The notes below the pieces were generated by a model. The model saw only the letters and a list, made by a program, of their open reading frames with translations, made no database searches and had not been told where the DNA came from. DNA of 64,000 nt. Origin: Pachypanchax playfairii (lineage: Eukaryota; Chordata; Actinopteri; Cyprinodontiformes; Aplocheilidae). A program made the translations under genes and the position numbers. The DNA lies in assembly GCA_006937955.1 (NCBI GenBank), contig SSNP01000038.1, positions 3,004,420 to 3,068,419 on the forward strand. The letters are read 5' to 3'. Positions 50,220 to 61,590 of the stretch are shown in pieces. Within the stretch, counting starts at the first letter, position 1. Each line of letters opens with the position of its first letter.

Positions 50220-52283
50220 GTCTAAATACATATATAAATATCTAAATGTATGTAGTTCACTCTGGAGTAGATTAACTGTCCTATTCTTCCAATATGAAAC
50301 TAGTGAAAAAGGACACTCACAGGAAAATCAGAGTCCAAGAGAGCAGCTGGGAAGATGGTAAGTGTGTGCATGAGAATTTGCTTTGTGTGTTTGGCATATG
50401 ACTGGAGACCAGAACTGGATTTTTTTTTTCTCTTTTCAGTCAACGAAAAGAGGTTTGAACAGGCACTGACTGCCTTGGTTCCTCACAGGCATCTCTTCTC
50501 AGCTGTCTCCTCACAGTGCCATAAAAACATTGGCATGATAGGCCCAGAATATATTTCATCTGTCGTTTTCTGGAGTCTCTGAGATGCAGGCTCCATTTGA
50601 GAAACAAACAGCTTCACGTTCTTATAAGATTAACTCTGCATGGAGCACCGTTACTGTTAAATCACACAACAGCCTAAACTTAACATAAAGAGCAAAAACA
50701 CTCATCTGAATTAACAATCTAATCTGATAATCATTCTTTAACAGATCTGTCTTTTGAACACATTCAATGGACAAGCGTTTTCTAAATCAACGGTTTTTAA
50801 TTACAACGTAAGTATCGGTTGATTTCCAGTTTTAAAGCTTAAGATTAAAAATAGCTGACTTCTTATGGCCTTAGGGAAATAAGCTAAACCTAAATCTTAA
50901 TGTTATTTAAATCCCTCGGTGAAAAATGGTCATGCCATTGACTGCTGATAGTTTATAGGACACTAGGTGGTCTGGGAGGTGTTTAGCTAAGCATCTGATA
51001 TTACTTAGAGGACAACCTATTGCTGCCTGTACATATTTCTTCTTCTCCCAGCATTAAGGGCACTCTGTGGGGTGCTTAAGAGTCAGCAGCAGGAATGAAT
51101 TCAAGTTGTTATGCACACAATTTTTCCAGCTAAAATATGCTTATGTTTATCTTCATTAACTGTATGTTCAGCACATTAAGTACCTCTTTAGATTCATTAT
51201 ATTATATGCTTTTCTAATTCTGACCACAGTCAGAGCAACGGAAACATGCATTCATTTATACAGATATGAATTTAAGACAGTGGACTGTTTTGTTGTAAAA
51301 TCTCTTGTGTATTGATGTTTAAGACCTGAAGAAGCATTTAGCCCCCTGTTTAAATCTGTTTGCAGATGGTCTAAAGCCTGTAAATATGTCACCTGATGGT
51401 TTTACAGTGTCTTTAACTGGACAGTAAAGCAGCAGCAGCAGTTTAACCTCAAGGAAGAGGGTTATTTTATTCAAGTTAGTCACCTGAGATTCTGCTTTTT
51501 TTTTTTTTTGCAGATGTATGAATAACAGTCAGGTGTAAGAGGGTGTGAATAATTCAAGAAATGTCTCCTTAATGTGGCCTTTTTGTCCATGTTATCATTG
51601 TAGCATAATTAATTCAAAAAATGCAGCAGCTACTGTCAAAGGCTACTTTTTAAATTTAGTTCTATGTTGGACACAGTTGCACACTTAATCATGATTCAGG
51701 CACAGATGTGGGAAGTCGGGGATAACTCCTTTTATATTTGTTTAATTTAGAACAACCATGAAAATGCTGTAGCTGTTTTTGCAACAATCACAGCTTATTT
51801 GCAGTAATTTGATAATGGATTATAAATGAAATCAATCAATATGCTGCCTGCTGTTTTCTTTTCCTTGTTAGATCTGATTTAACACATACTTAATTTAACA
51901 GTTATGTTGTTTAGTTACTGAAAGTAAAATGACATAATAACAGTTTACTCTTCTTAAATGCTGTCATTTGCACTCTAGTACATCTATTTACATATAACTT
52001 GGATGTTTCAATTGTACGTATGCATGTGTCTCTGCGTGTGCTATGAATTCTCCAACAAGCTCATCTGGAGGCAATGTGTCAGTGCCATTGACCCCTGTGT
52101 TTCCCATCTGGCTGGTACACACACTTAGCCCGCAGTGACAGCTGTTCAGTCAGGGGACCATCACCTTACAACAGACACATAGACGTACCCATAAACACTC
52201 ACACTATCAAACACACAACAAGATGGCAGAAAAGAAAATCAAATCCTTGACTTTAACTTGATTTTCATACTTTCATCATATTT
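48137..52283. other. Long stretch without recognised genes
   Basis: Unique sequence. High-complexity blocks at about 48700-48990 ('cacattaggctataattggc') and 52020-52150 ('tctggaggcaatgtgtcagt') may be noncoding elements. An open run at 50440-50582 after a long pyrimidine tract ends in a stop and has no donor, so at best it would be a terminal exon. I do not call it. Confidence 0.4.
50183..50217. repeat. (TG)n microsatellite, about 17 units
   Basis: An uninterrupted dinucleotide array following 'cagcttatg'. Confidence 0.95.
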
Positions 52284-52817
52284 TTAAAGCTCCAGTATGT
52301 AAGAATTAGACCTTGTCATTAAATTCAAGTCCTGCATTTTATGTAGAAAAAAAGACGGTGTTCACGCTCAGCCACTCACCCCCTCCCCTCCATAATTTTT
52401 CTGCAGGGTTGCCAGTTCCAATGTTGATCCTCATTTAGTTTATCTTATATTTGTTCAATTTTTGAGACTGTCTTAAGGTCTATTTGTTCAGCATTGAGTT
52501 TTCCTAAGTGCGTTTGAACGCCCCGTCACGTGCAACTCGACTGATCAGTTTGAAGGTGGTGTGGTGGTTTCTTACTTTTTGCTGCTGCTCGTTGAGGAAT
52601 TACATCTGATTGTGTTGAAGAATTGGCAGCCTTGCAGACTCGCATGTGATTCGCTAAGGAACCAGGAAGTCTGGACTTGTAAATACTGATTCCAGTCCAG
52701 GCTATATTTTTAAAAAATTACTGAAACTAGAGACCACCCAGTCGGCTGAGATCGAGATCTGTTACAACGTGACTTTATTTTCAACATCGGTTGGATTCTT
52801 ACATATTGTACTTTTAA
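52284..52817 (+). mobile_element. TTAA-type inverted-repeat element (non-autonomous)
   Basis: The left end reads TTAA-AGCTCCAGTATGTAAGAAT and the right end is its imperfect inverse, 'attcttacatattgta' followed by CTT-TTAA. The interior of about 525 bp has no open frame and is richer in CpG than the flanks. The termini resemble those of the element at 604 and 47555 in having TTAA followed by AG, but the interiors are unrelated. It looks like another miniature element mobilised in trans. Confidence 0.6.
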
Positions 52818-53785
52818 GATCTTGATAGACTGTAAGGTTGTAAGAAGGAAAAAACTTTCAGTGTCAGAAAATAGTTGTTAGTGGATATTGAAAAAGTTCA
52901 GGCAACCGTATCTCTGATGAAAGGAAGAAGTTTGAGTGAAGAGAGGCAGGAGGTGGACAGCTCTCCTAACTCTTCTGTTTTCAGTTTCACTGGAACACCA
53001 AAATCTGTGTCACATTGTGCTTTCAAATATTTAACAGCTGAATTTTAGTGCTTATGATGACCAACATCATCCACAGCAGTCTGTCTGAGAAATGTAGCAA
53101 ACTTCTCTTGCACACATGCACACTCACACACTCACCTGGCTTATAAAATATACACACCCCTCCTTGAGGCAGAAAACATTGAAGTGTTCACTGAACTGAC
53201 AGGACTGTCTTTGCCACTTTTAAGATTTTTGTTGCTGTTTTTCTTGTTGCTAGTTTATGGATGTAATTCTGTTCCGTTGATATTAAAAGAAAATAATTTT
53301 TCAGTAACTGTTCACACAAGCTGAGTTAACATCTCCATTAGAATAACATAGTGATTTCTACACCCTATTGGTACATACATTGAACGTGCATTTTCAGACT
53401 TTTGTCTGATGTTTCTGTTGATGTTCAACTCTTGTGTGTTTTTCCCTTTCAGTTATATTTTTGCTTTAATATGCCCCCCAAGCAAATATTTATCTCATGT
53501 TACATGATCAGAAATGAAGAGACCAACTGAAACTTTCTGTTGCTGCTATTGAAAAGATTTTTAATTGTTTTTTAATTGCTTCACAGCCATTTCTATTCTC
53601 CAGTCTCCTTGTTTTTAAATTAGCATAATTTTTATGTATATATTTTCAACAATGTGCATGAAAAGTTTACACCAATGTGCACCGAAGGCTTTCACAAGTG
53701 TTTTAACTAGTGTGTGTGGAAAGTTTGTAGTGTGCAGTGTGTAAGGAAGCGACGAAGATTCTCAGTCATTCATGTCATAGTTGCT
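52818..53785. other. Stretch without recognised genes
   Basis: A+T-rich unique sequence; nothing supported. Confidence 0.45.
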
Positions 53786-54294
53786 TAAAAAAAGCAACTG
53801 GACTTTTTCCTTGGTAATTGAAGATGTTCTGATTCTCACCTGAGGAGCTTCATCAGTTCTAAATAAAAAATTTATGTGTTCCAGCTGTTAAACTGTAATA
53901 AGTGAGCTGTGTTGCAGATCATCTTCTCCTTTCTCCCGAGGGTCGTTAGTGTCTTTGTTAAACTAGTTTGCATGTGAGATGTTTTAGCTACATGCATGAT
54001 GGCGTGAATTGTTATGAAACTGTCAGGGGATTTGGTTTAGCACTCTATCTTAGGTTCTTGAGAGTTGGAATCTGAGCGCCCCCCTCTAAGATGATCTCTT
54101 TTTATTTGTCTCTCAAATCATTCATCTTACCAAGAAGATCGAGAGGAATCTTTCCATGAAGATACCAGCCAGCTCACTTATTATAACTTAAAAGCTAAAA
54201 CGCTGCACTTTTCATTTAGGATAGATGAAGTTCCTTGGATGAGAAGTGAAACATCTTCAAGAACCCGGAAAAACGTCCAGCTGCCTTTTTATTA
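53786..54294 (+). mobile_element. Non-autonomous element with about 75-bp inverted termini
   Basis: The left arm begins 'aaaaagcaactggacttttt' and continues 'ttgaagatgttctgattctc' and 'gaggagcttcatc'. The right arm is its inverse: 'gatgaagttccttgg', 'gagaagtgaaacatcttcaa', 'gtccagctgccttttt'. The phrase 'gagaagtgaaacatcttcaa' is very common in fish genomes. The roughly 350-bp interior has no coding capacity. The copy is diverged between its arms and probably old. Confidence 0.6.
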
Positions 54295-56964
54295 ACCAAC
54301 CAGAATAAATAAAAGGTTTTCAGCAGTGATTTTACTAGTTTGTAAGTAACTTGGGTGTATGAATGTTGTTTTTTTATGTTTCATTAGTGTTTGTGTGAGT
54401 TTATTTCTAATGTGAATGCAAAACAGAGTTTCACTAGACTGTGTGAGAGGTCTTCACTCATATGTGTGCAAGTTTTTCACTATGGAAAGTGGTAGATTTT
54501 GTTGTCATTGGTGTATGAAAGCCAGATTGGCATAATGTCTCTGTTAGTACCTCATATTAAAAGCCATAATTAGCTCTAAAGGTTAGAAAGACAGCATTGT
54601 TTTGTTATTCACAAAATGTGGATGTATAAATCTATGACTGGCTCTGATGGTAAAAGATTATTTGAACATATGGGATATGGGGGGGTCCTGTATTGTACTT
54701 GCTTGCAACTGGAAAGGTCATAGAAAAGGTTTGTAAGAAAAGAACAGCCTGAACCTCAGTAATCACACACAATGGTGCACAGAACTCCTGTATTAATTGT
54801 ACAGTACAATTTATACTGTAGGTACTATAGGTACATGCATGTTTGAGCATTTCATAGTTTTATTTGATTACATCTATCAGGCAATTCATGATGTTGGTTT
54901 AACACGAAACGCCATGTATTGTCACTCTTACAGATTTAGGATCAGTTGCTACCAGAAGACTTTCTTGTGCATAATTACTGCCTCCTGCCAGCAGCCAGTG
55001 TGTGAGCTCAGGCCAAATCAAAAAGCTGATTCTCTCAGATCCTAGTGACATGTATCCTCTCAGTCACATTCTTTAACAAAATAAGAATGACCACTGCATT
55101 GCAAAAAAAATCAATGGCAGGGTTAGATTTCAAGTGTAAGAACGAGACAATGAATTATTTATCTTTTCAGAAAGAGACATTGAGTGTCTGCTTGTGTCCT
55201 TAATAATGTCATTTTGTCACAACATCAATCCTAAGCTTCATGAATAACTCAGACATCTTTGTTGTGGAGATTTGTCCTGCTGAAAAATATATATTCACTG
55301 TATCTGTGTACAGTATGTTTAAAACAGGGAAAAACAGAATCAACAGAGACAGTCGCATGGCAGTTTTTACTGTTCAAATGATATATAATCAGGTTAAGTG
55401 GTCAATTTGGTTTAAAGATCTAACATTAACCACATTGCAGATAATAAAAATGTTTTCATTTGCTGTGATGAAAAATTCACACTTGGAGCAAACGCTGTGC
55501 ATCCTGTCAAATAGAAGTAATATTGAAAAGAGGTCCTGCACAGTGCTTGTGATCTGCTCTCTTATTTGCTGTCTCACTGCTTCTCACGTCCGCTGGAGAC
55601 CTGACTGGGAGTACCGTGGATTAAAAGACATTTTCAGTAAAATATGAATTAATACATCTCCTCTGTAAATATTTAACACCACTTAAACTTACAGCTCCCC
55701 ATTGGGCCCAGCCTGCAACTGTCTGGAGACGTCGAATGGGGTAACAGAATGAGGCAAAGACTTGAATTAAGCCTGAATTCAATTAACTTAGCACACTGGC
55801 TCTGTGGTGTCCAGGGAAATCAATTTGATTGAATAAACACATCATGGTGGATGTCTTCATGCACTCTGTTGTAAGTTGTGTGCAATATACTGTATATACA
55901 CACACACACCGGAGTACAGAGGAAGGAAAAACACTCAGGAAGGATCCCAAGGTAATAGTGAAATGACAAACTGGACTGAGATATGTGGCTTTTAAATGGA
56001 TAAGAGTCACAGCTTCCAACTTAACTTCTCATAATTTAATAATAATAATTGGATAGAAACATTTTAGACTTTTAATCGTTTTATTAATTCATAAAATGCA
56101 AATGGAAATAGAATTTTTAACTTTTTCACATTTAGATTAAAGAATGTGCAGCAGCCCAAATACACTTACATTTTTTTTTCACTACACACTTTTGTTGCTT
56201 AATAAATAAATTTCACTTACACACACTTTGAATTTTAGCTATTTGAGGATTTACACTGTCAGTGTTTTTGTGTTTATCTTGTTTCCCATCTGTTGTTTTG
56301 ATTTCTTTTATCGTATATGTTTTAAAACAAGACAAATACAAAGTATACTGTTTTATCAAAACTTGGTATAAAAATGTTAGTATTGGATACTTGTAAAAAT
56401 TAAATCAGAACTCAAGGAACTCCACAACAAAAACCCATTTATTAATAGTAAAACCAAAAGCTTGTGAAGCAGCAGAACAGCTTAGACAAAAGATAACTGT
56501 TGAAGCACAGAGGAACATCAGACAAGCAAATCTGACCACAAGTGAAGGAAAACCAGAGCTATAGATAAAGAGGAGATAGTGGAGAATGAGAATATCTAAG
56601 GACTAATTAGTAAACCGGTGTGAAGGCTGAGGACACAAGTAAAATGACACAAAGGATCAGAAACAAAACAAATTGTCAGGAACTAAGAACATAAGAAAAG
56701 AACATCTCAAAACATGAACTAAAGAAGGAACCCAGAATCATAAGAAAGCAACAAGAGACAACTGGAAAAAACAAAAACAAAAAACAAACAAAAAAAAAAA
56801 AACCGCAAGAGGAAAACATAAGACCCAGAACTAGAGAAGTCACACAGCAAGTATATTTCCATGCACATCTAAACCGAGCTGTTGGCAGAAACAGAACTAA
56901 TGGATTAACCCCCCTGTTGAGAGCTCGGTAGAGTTTACATGTCACTCTGAAAAGAGAATTATTG
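54295..56964. other. Stretch without recognised genes
   Basis: A+T-rich unique sequence. The plus-strand frame at 55240-55647 (135 codons) has no recognised domain. The 55660-55870 block ('ttgaattaagcctgaattca') is a possible noncoding element. The A-rich segment at 56410-56840 resembles a dispersed fish repeat. Confidence 0.4.
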
Positions 56965-57400
56965 AAAAAAGTGCACTCACCACCACTCCAGTAGGTGGCG
57001 ACATGCAACCCTTCATGTGGTATTACTTCCGGTTCGTGTCACTCAAAGTAGCACCAAGTAAAGCAAACGGAGTAAAAAAATGTTCAACAACAACACTGCA
57101 GCACAGAACATTTGTTACAACCTGTAATGTTTGATGCCATGACACGTCAGATGCACACAGAGTCTTATGGCGATGATATTATCATTATTGATTACCGCTT
57201 CCGTGTCACGTCATTTCCTGAAGGGGCAGGGCTTAGCTCCAGATAGCTTCTCAAAATGACCGTTTACATGCAGAGAAATTTGAATTTCCAATCACATTAT
57301 CTCGGAAGTTTAGTCCGACTTCTCTAAGTCAAGCTAAGGCGTATGCATTCATTTCAAAAGTCCGATTTCAGTCAGACCAAGGCAATATATCAAATTTATC
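56965..57400. repeat. Probable DNA-transposon-derived repeat, CpG-bearing
   Basis: Contains 'actccagtaggtggcgac', 'cgtttacatgcagagaaatt' and 'gtccgatttcagtcagacc', phrases that recur in fish inverted-repeat elements. It has more CpG than the neighbours. The termini could not be paired, so limits are approximate. Confidence 0.35.
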
Positions 57401-57759
57401 TTACTTTAGTCATAACTACAAGGAAAATACAAACATTAAAATAACACACAGACATGAGAATCACAAACTAAAACACATACAAAACATTTACAAGAAAACA
57501 AGTAGTGTAATAGGAACAAAAACAAAACAGTCTTAAAACCCAAAAACCCTAAAAAAGAAATTGCAGCGCCTGTAATATTATAACTTACAACTGATTAGAA
57601 ATGCTTTTTATTAAAAGATAAGCAATAATTAGTAAATACTGCCAAAAAGTTGTTAAATGTTTTTTGATTACCTTTTTTTTTTAGAAATTCTCAAAAATAT
57701 TGTCTTTGCATATTTTAAAAGAAACACATTAAATCTAAATTTAGCCACCCATTAAAACA

Positions 57760-57813
57760 GTTGCTTCCAGTGGGTAGAGCAATGACTTGTAGAAGGATTA
57801 TAGGGCTTTAACC
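57760..57813 (+). mobile_element. tRNA-derived SINE head, decayed
   Basis: The text 'cagtgggtagagcaatgact' resembles a tRNA A box in the arrangement of fish tRNA-derived SINEs, followed 18-30 bp later by a damaged B box ('gggctttaaccc'). It would need at least four changes to act as a pol III promoter, and it lacks the rest of a tRNA fold, so it is not a tRNA gene. Confidence 0.4.
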
Positions 57814-57877
57814 CACCCTCAGTCAAGCATACTGACATAAATAAAGCCTGTAAATTCATTTATCACTTGACTTGCAG

Positions 57878-57993
57878 CACTGTCCCATTGTGATCCAAGT
57901 CTTTAGATCCATTCCAAAGCAGCGCAGCAGGGTTTGCTCAGTTTTCCTGGAGGCCTCGCAGATCATCTTGGAGAGACTAAAGCAGAATAAAGG
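57878..57993 (+). CDS. Candidate internal exon of an unidentified gene
   Basis: A 116-bp segment follows 'atcacttgacttgcag' and ends at AAAGG/GTGAGG. Only one frame is open. It reads HCPIVIQVFRSIPKQRSR, then VCSVFLEASQIILERLKQNK, and ends two bases into a Gly codon (phase 0 to 2), with a stop four bases inside the presumed intron. About 60% of its codons end in G or C although the region is strongly A+T-rich. The residues suggest amphipathic helices. The open frame, the splice sites and the fit with the next two exons are the reasons for calling it. I do not recognise the protein. Confidence 0.45.
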
Positions 57994-59229
57994 GTGAGGG
58001 AGCTGTGCAAAAAGCTCCTGGAAGCCATTCTACTGGAGTGGAAAAAGAAGAGATCCCATTTTCAGATCCACAACTCAGCTATGTTTCACAGATCTCTGCT
58101 AACCTCCACAACAATCAATACTTTGGTTTTATGGACATCCTGCAGTCAAAGTACTAAGATTGGTGTCTGTTTCTCTGTGTGGGTGCTTGAACGTGTCCGT
58201 TTGTGAGCCTGAATGTTGATTGTTGTGTGGGTATTTTGTTATATTTTTGAAAGTGCAGCGTTGCCTTTAATGTATAGCCAAAAGTAAGCTTGGGAAATAA
58301 TGTAAGATTTTAAGGATAAAGGCTCAAAATTGAGTAGAAGCCTCAGGTTGTTACAAAGAACAAAATGTTCTATGAATTTCTTTTTGGCCCAAGTAATCTT
58401 TGGTACGAGCAGGCGGTGTGAAGATTAAAGTCAGTCCCTGAGAGATCAGGCAGGCCTCCAACTGCAGCTCCAACATTCACTTTTTGATGTTTCAAAAAGC
58501 ACACATCTCAAATGGTATTTACAGTGATTCTGACATTAAATGCATGAGGCACTGTTATTGAATTTGAGCTGTGTTTTCAAGGCAATCTGCCACTTTTTTA
58601 TTATTTTTATTTTTCCTTTCTCCCTTCCATTGAGCGCAATCAAAGCTGTTAAGCACTACTCTTAAATTCACACTAAAGAAAAATATTAGGTGTAATCTCA
58701 TTTAAAAACAAATCACCTTTAGAGGATTACATATCATTAACAGGCTTTCTTTCAATTCCATTTCATTAACAGAGCACTCACCACCGGCCTTCTACTACTG
58801 GCCTACTCTGAATTACCATAAACATCCTTGGACAGATGCCAGACAATTCATTCAGTGCCCCCTTGTCTTCGTTTTGGCTCTCACTCCCTGTTGGTTTTTT
58901 AAACAGGCCTCTGAGTTTCCGAAGAGAGCTCAGCTCTGCTCCTTTATTGATTGGATAGGAAGATTAACAACAACTGTTTTTTTACCTTTCAAATGCTGAA
59001 ACAAACAAACAAACAACAACTTAGAAACATATAGTAACTTCACCTCTTTAGATAGTCTGCTTGCTTCAACTACAGTAGTGGTCAAATAACAATTTTATTT
59101 GTAATGAAATGAATAATTCAACTTTAAACAGAAGAATGAAAAGACATTTATACATGTAGGTTTGTGAATGATACTAAACGTACTGCATAAAGCTGAGTCA
59201 AGCAGTCTTTTCCTTTTTATTGCTTGTAG
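57994..59229. other. Presumed intron, with a high-complexity block
   Basis: Between two candidate exons. About 58390-58990 is repeat-free and of balanced composition ('gattaaagtcagtccctgag', 'atgccagacaattcattcag', 'ctttattgattggatagg'), which in fish introns often marks conserved noncoding sequence. Confidence 0.35.
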
Positions 59230-59318
59230 TATTTTTCTGCTCTCGTTGCCAGCAGAAGCTGTGCCAAACTCCTATTGCAAACTGGCACATTTTTTGAAAG
59301 TCATCCAAGAAAAAAAAG
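59230..59318 (+). CDS. Candidate internal exon of an unidentified gene
   Basis: An 89-bp segment follows a strong acceptor ('tcctttttattgcttgtag') and ends at AAAG/GTGAGT, a near-perfect donor. Starting with the single base needed after the exon at 57993, it reads G-IFLLSLPAEAVPNSYCK, then LAHFLKVIQEKK, and ends in phase 1. An alternative is a first exon from the ATG at 59168: the frame then begins like a secretory signal peptide (hydrophobic LFLFIACSIFLLSL, then an AEA cleavage-like site). The strong acceptor and the phase match favour the internal-exon reading. The product is unknown. Confidence 0.42.
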
Positions 59319-60794
59319 GTGAGTATGCATTCCACTTATTGAACATCACTCATACAATGCAGACATTTTCCATCTGCACTGTTAGAAACTATTTTAAGGT
59401 CTGCATTTAAAGATTTGTTGGATCTTCTCACAAAAAGTAAATTATGTTGGATTTTTTCTGTCACAATCATTGTTTTAAGATTTTAACTCATATTTCAAAA
59501 AGTTTATTTCAACAATAGAATTCACTAAATAGATGTTCACAAAAAGAAAAATGCCATTTGGATAACTGTCCCTATAGAAATAGATATGTAAATGATCAGC
59601 ACTGGCATGTCCTTCATAGAACAGGGTAATAAGGTTATGTTCAGACTATAAACAAAGTTTGTTTTATTTTTACAATTGATCAAATCACACTTGTTTCTTT
59701 GGACTTTACCAGCCTACATGCATGGGTCAATTTTAAAATGACATAGGCATCAGTAATTACTCAGCAAAGTTCCATTTTTAAACTTCCATTCGTCCACAAA
59801 GTCTTGTTTTCTATTGTGCCTATCACAGCTTTCTGTAATAAAAATCAGCAAGACTGTGTTTAGCAATGTCTTCATTTTGGAAAAAAATGTCAGCATTAAA
59901 GTGAAGCTAAGACCATCTTAACTGAGACCTTCTGCAGAAATCTAATCTGGCCTGTGTTTAGAATTATCTCCCAATCTGGTCTGCCTTTGCTGGAGTTGAT
60001 TTAGTTTGCAGTCTGAACATATACTTTCTCAGAACCAGACTCTTTGCAAAATGTCTACTTACTGGCACATACAGTTACAAGAGAAAATTTTGCCAATGAG
60101 ATAACACTTTGTTTGCATGTATGAACATGTAGTCACGCTGCCACAGGCTGATGTGAACTGAGCTTTATTAGGTTCATTACCAGTCTGACCCTGGCCTGTC
60201 TACACCAGAATTTATCTGACATTAGCAGAAATATGAGCTCCCTCGTTGACCTTACACACATACAGTCCCACATTCTGTCAGCTAAGCCTGGTGAACCTAT
60301 TTTAGATAATACTAATGGCTTAGAGAGTAAACAGTGGATTTCAGATAAGAACAATATTGTGTGAAGGTCTGTAAAGATGTTGGGACTTGAGCGATAGGAG
60401 GAAAGAAGCAATGACATGGGAGGAAATACAAAACTAAGGTGTCAAAAGTGACAGGAACGGGGTTGGGGGGGCTGGCAGTCTGCAAAGCTCATTACGGAAA
60501 TTAAATTTCATGTATAGGAAATAGGAAAAGAAAACTAAATGAAAAGGAAGGACAGTTTAAATAGAAATTAACATCAAAATTTGCAGGAAGTAAATTAAAT
60601 CTGACATAATGCATTTAATTATAGAACTCACATGATAAACAGTGAGAGTGTCTGTAAAAAGGCATGTTGCCTTAGTCTAAGGCATCCATATCTACTGCAA
60701 TGCAAGTTCAGGCTGTGAATCCATCAGTAAAAACTTGATTGCAGTATCTCAACCTTTAATCCAAATCGGATTTATGGTCTAACAACCCTTTAAG
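59319..60794. other. Presumed intron, nothing else recognised
   Basis: A+T-rich sequence between candidate exons. A G-rich run 'ggggttggggggg' lies near 60459. No repeat family was recognised. Confidence 0.35.
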
Positions 60795-60893
60795 GTTTGA
60801 ATGCAAGAAACACTGACGCCGAGCTGAAAAGAGAAACTGTGGCAGTTATGAAAGAAAACACGGAACTGGGAAGATGCATTACTGGTTTTCCAG
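60795..60893 (+). CDS. Candidate internal exon of an unidentified gene
   Basis: A 99-bp segment follows 'ggtctaacaaccctttaag', which holds a branch-point-like CTAAC, and ends at CCAG/GTAGAC. It continues the frame of the previous exon (phase 1 to 1) and reads G-LNARNTDAELKRETVAV, then MKENTELGRCITGFP. It is rich in charged residues and more G+C-rich than its surroundings. Being a multiple of three, it could be skipped without breaking the frame. The acceptor is weaker than that of the previous exon. The product is not recognised. Confidence 0.4.
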
Positions 60894-61191
60894 GTAGACA
60901 TTTTAGATCTACAACTAATTACCTCATAATGCTGCCAAAGAAATTCCTCCTGTGGTGTTCACATCTAGCTGCCCATGTAAACATTGTATGGCTTTAATAC
61001 ATACAGTAAAGATGTGGGTTCTCTGATGTATACAAAGCCTGTGGGGAGCACACACACTCATGTAAAAAGATAGTTGCCAGTCGCCTGCAAGGCAGCTGAA
61101 TTTAACATTGCATCATATGTAAGAGAGCTCACCTGGCGTGCAGCCCAGATCTAACATACTGCAGTGAGGCTATCTCGTCCCTTCTATTTAG

Positions 61192-61379
61192 AAAAGTGCC
61201 AAGTTAGACAGTTAGCCTACACTGCTCTTCCATGGGCCTGTGACCTCATCATTTCAACACCATCTCTGGTGTGTATTGGTGTCAGTGTTTGTATGAACAG
61301 CAGACTTGTGTTTGACATAATGTTCATGTCACATTCACCATCTAGTGGTAAACATCTTTATCTGCCCGTGATATTAAAG
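61192..61379 (+). CDS. Weak candidate exon continuing the chain
   Basis: An open segment follows a good acceptor ('cgtcccttctatttag') in the phase left by 60893. It reads EKCQVRQLAYTALPWACDLI at its start and ends at TTAAAG/GTAACA in phase 0. The second half looks less coding and contains 'ccatctagtggtaaac', a phrase seen in fish repeats; a shorter exon ending near 61268 is possible. It is less secure than the three exons before it. Confidence 0.2.
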
Positions 61380-61415
61380 GTAACAAGATGAGCTAACGGA
61401 TGCTACTACTACTGC

Positions 61416-61507
61416 TCAATTCAATTCAATTCAATTCAATTCAATTCAATTCAATTCAATTCAATTCAATTCAATTCAATTCAATTCAATTCAATTCAAT
61501 TCAATTC
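61416..61507. repeat. (TCAAT)n microsatellite, about 18 units
   Basis: An uninterrupted pentanucleotide array of about 92 bp. The same unit often begins a dispersed fish repeat. Confidence 0.96.
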
Positions 61508-61590
61508 CATTTAATTTTTCAATTATAGTTTAGGATGAAGTCAACCATCAGGTTAGATTAAATACATGGTTATAATGAAATGGTAACATT

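Noticed and set aside
50440..50582. A terminal coding exon after a strong pyrimidine tract
   Set aside because: Open run is short, ends in a stop with no poly(A) signal nearby that I could tie to it, and no upstream exon in matching phase was found.
55240..55647. A 135-codon plus-strand frame
   Set aside because: No recognised domain, A+T-rich codon endings like the surrounding noncoding DNA, and no splice context that fits the nearby exon chain.
57760..57813. A tRNA gene
   Set aside because: Only the A box is good; the B box is damaged and no cloverleaf can be formed, so it is listed as a SINE relic.
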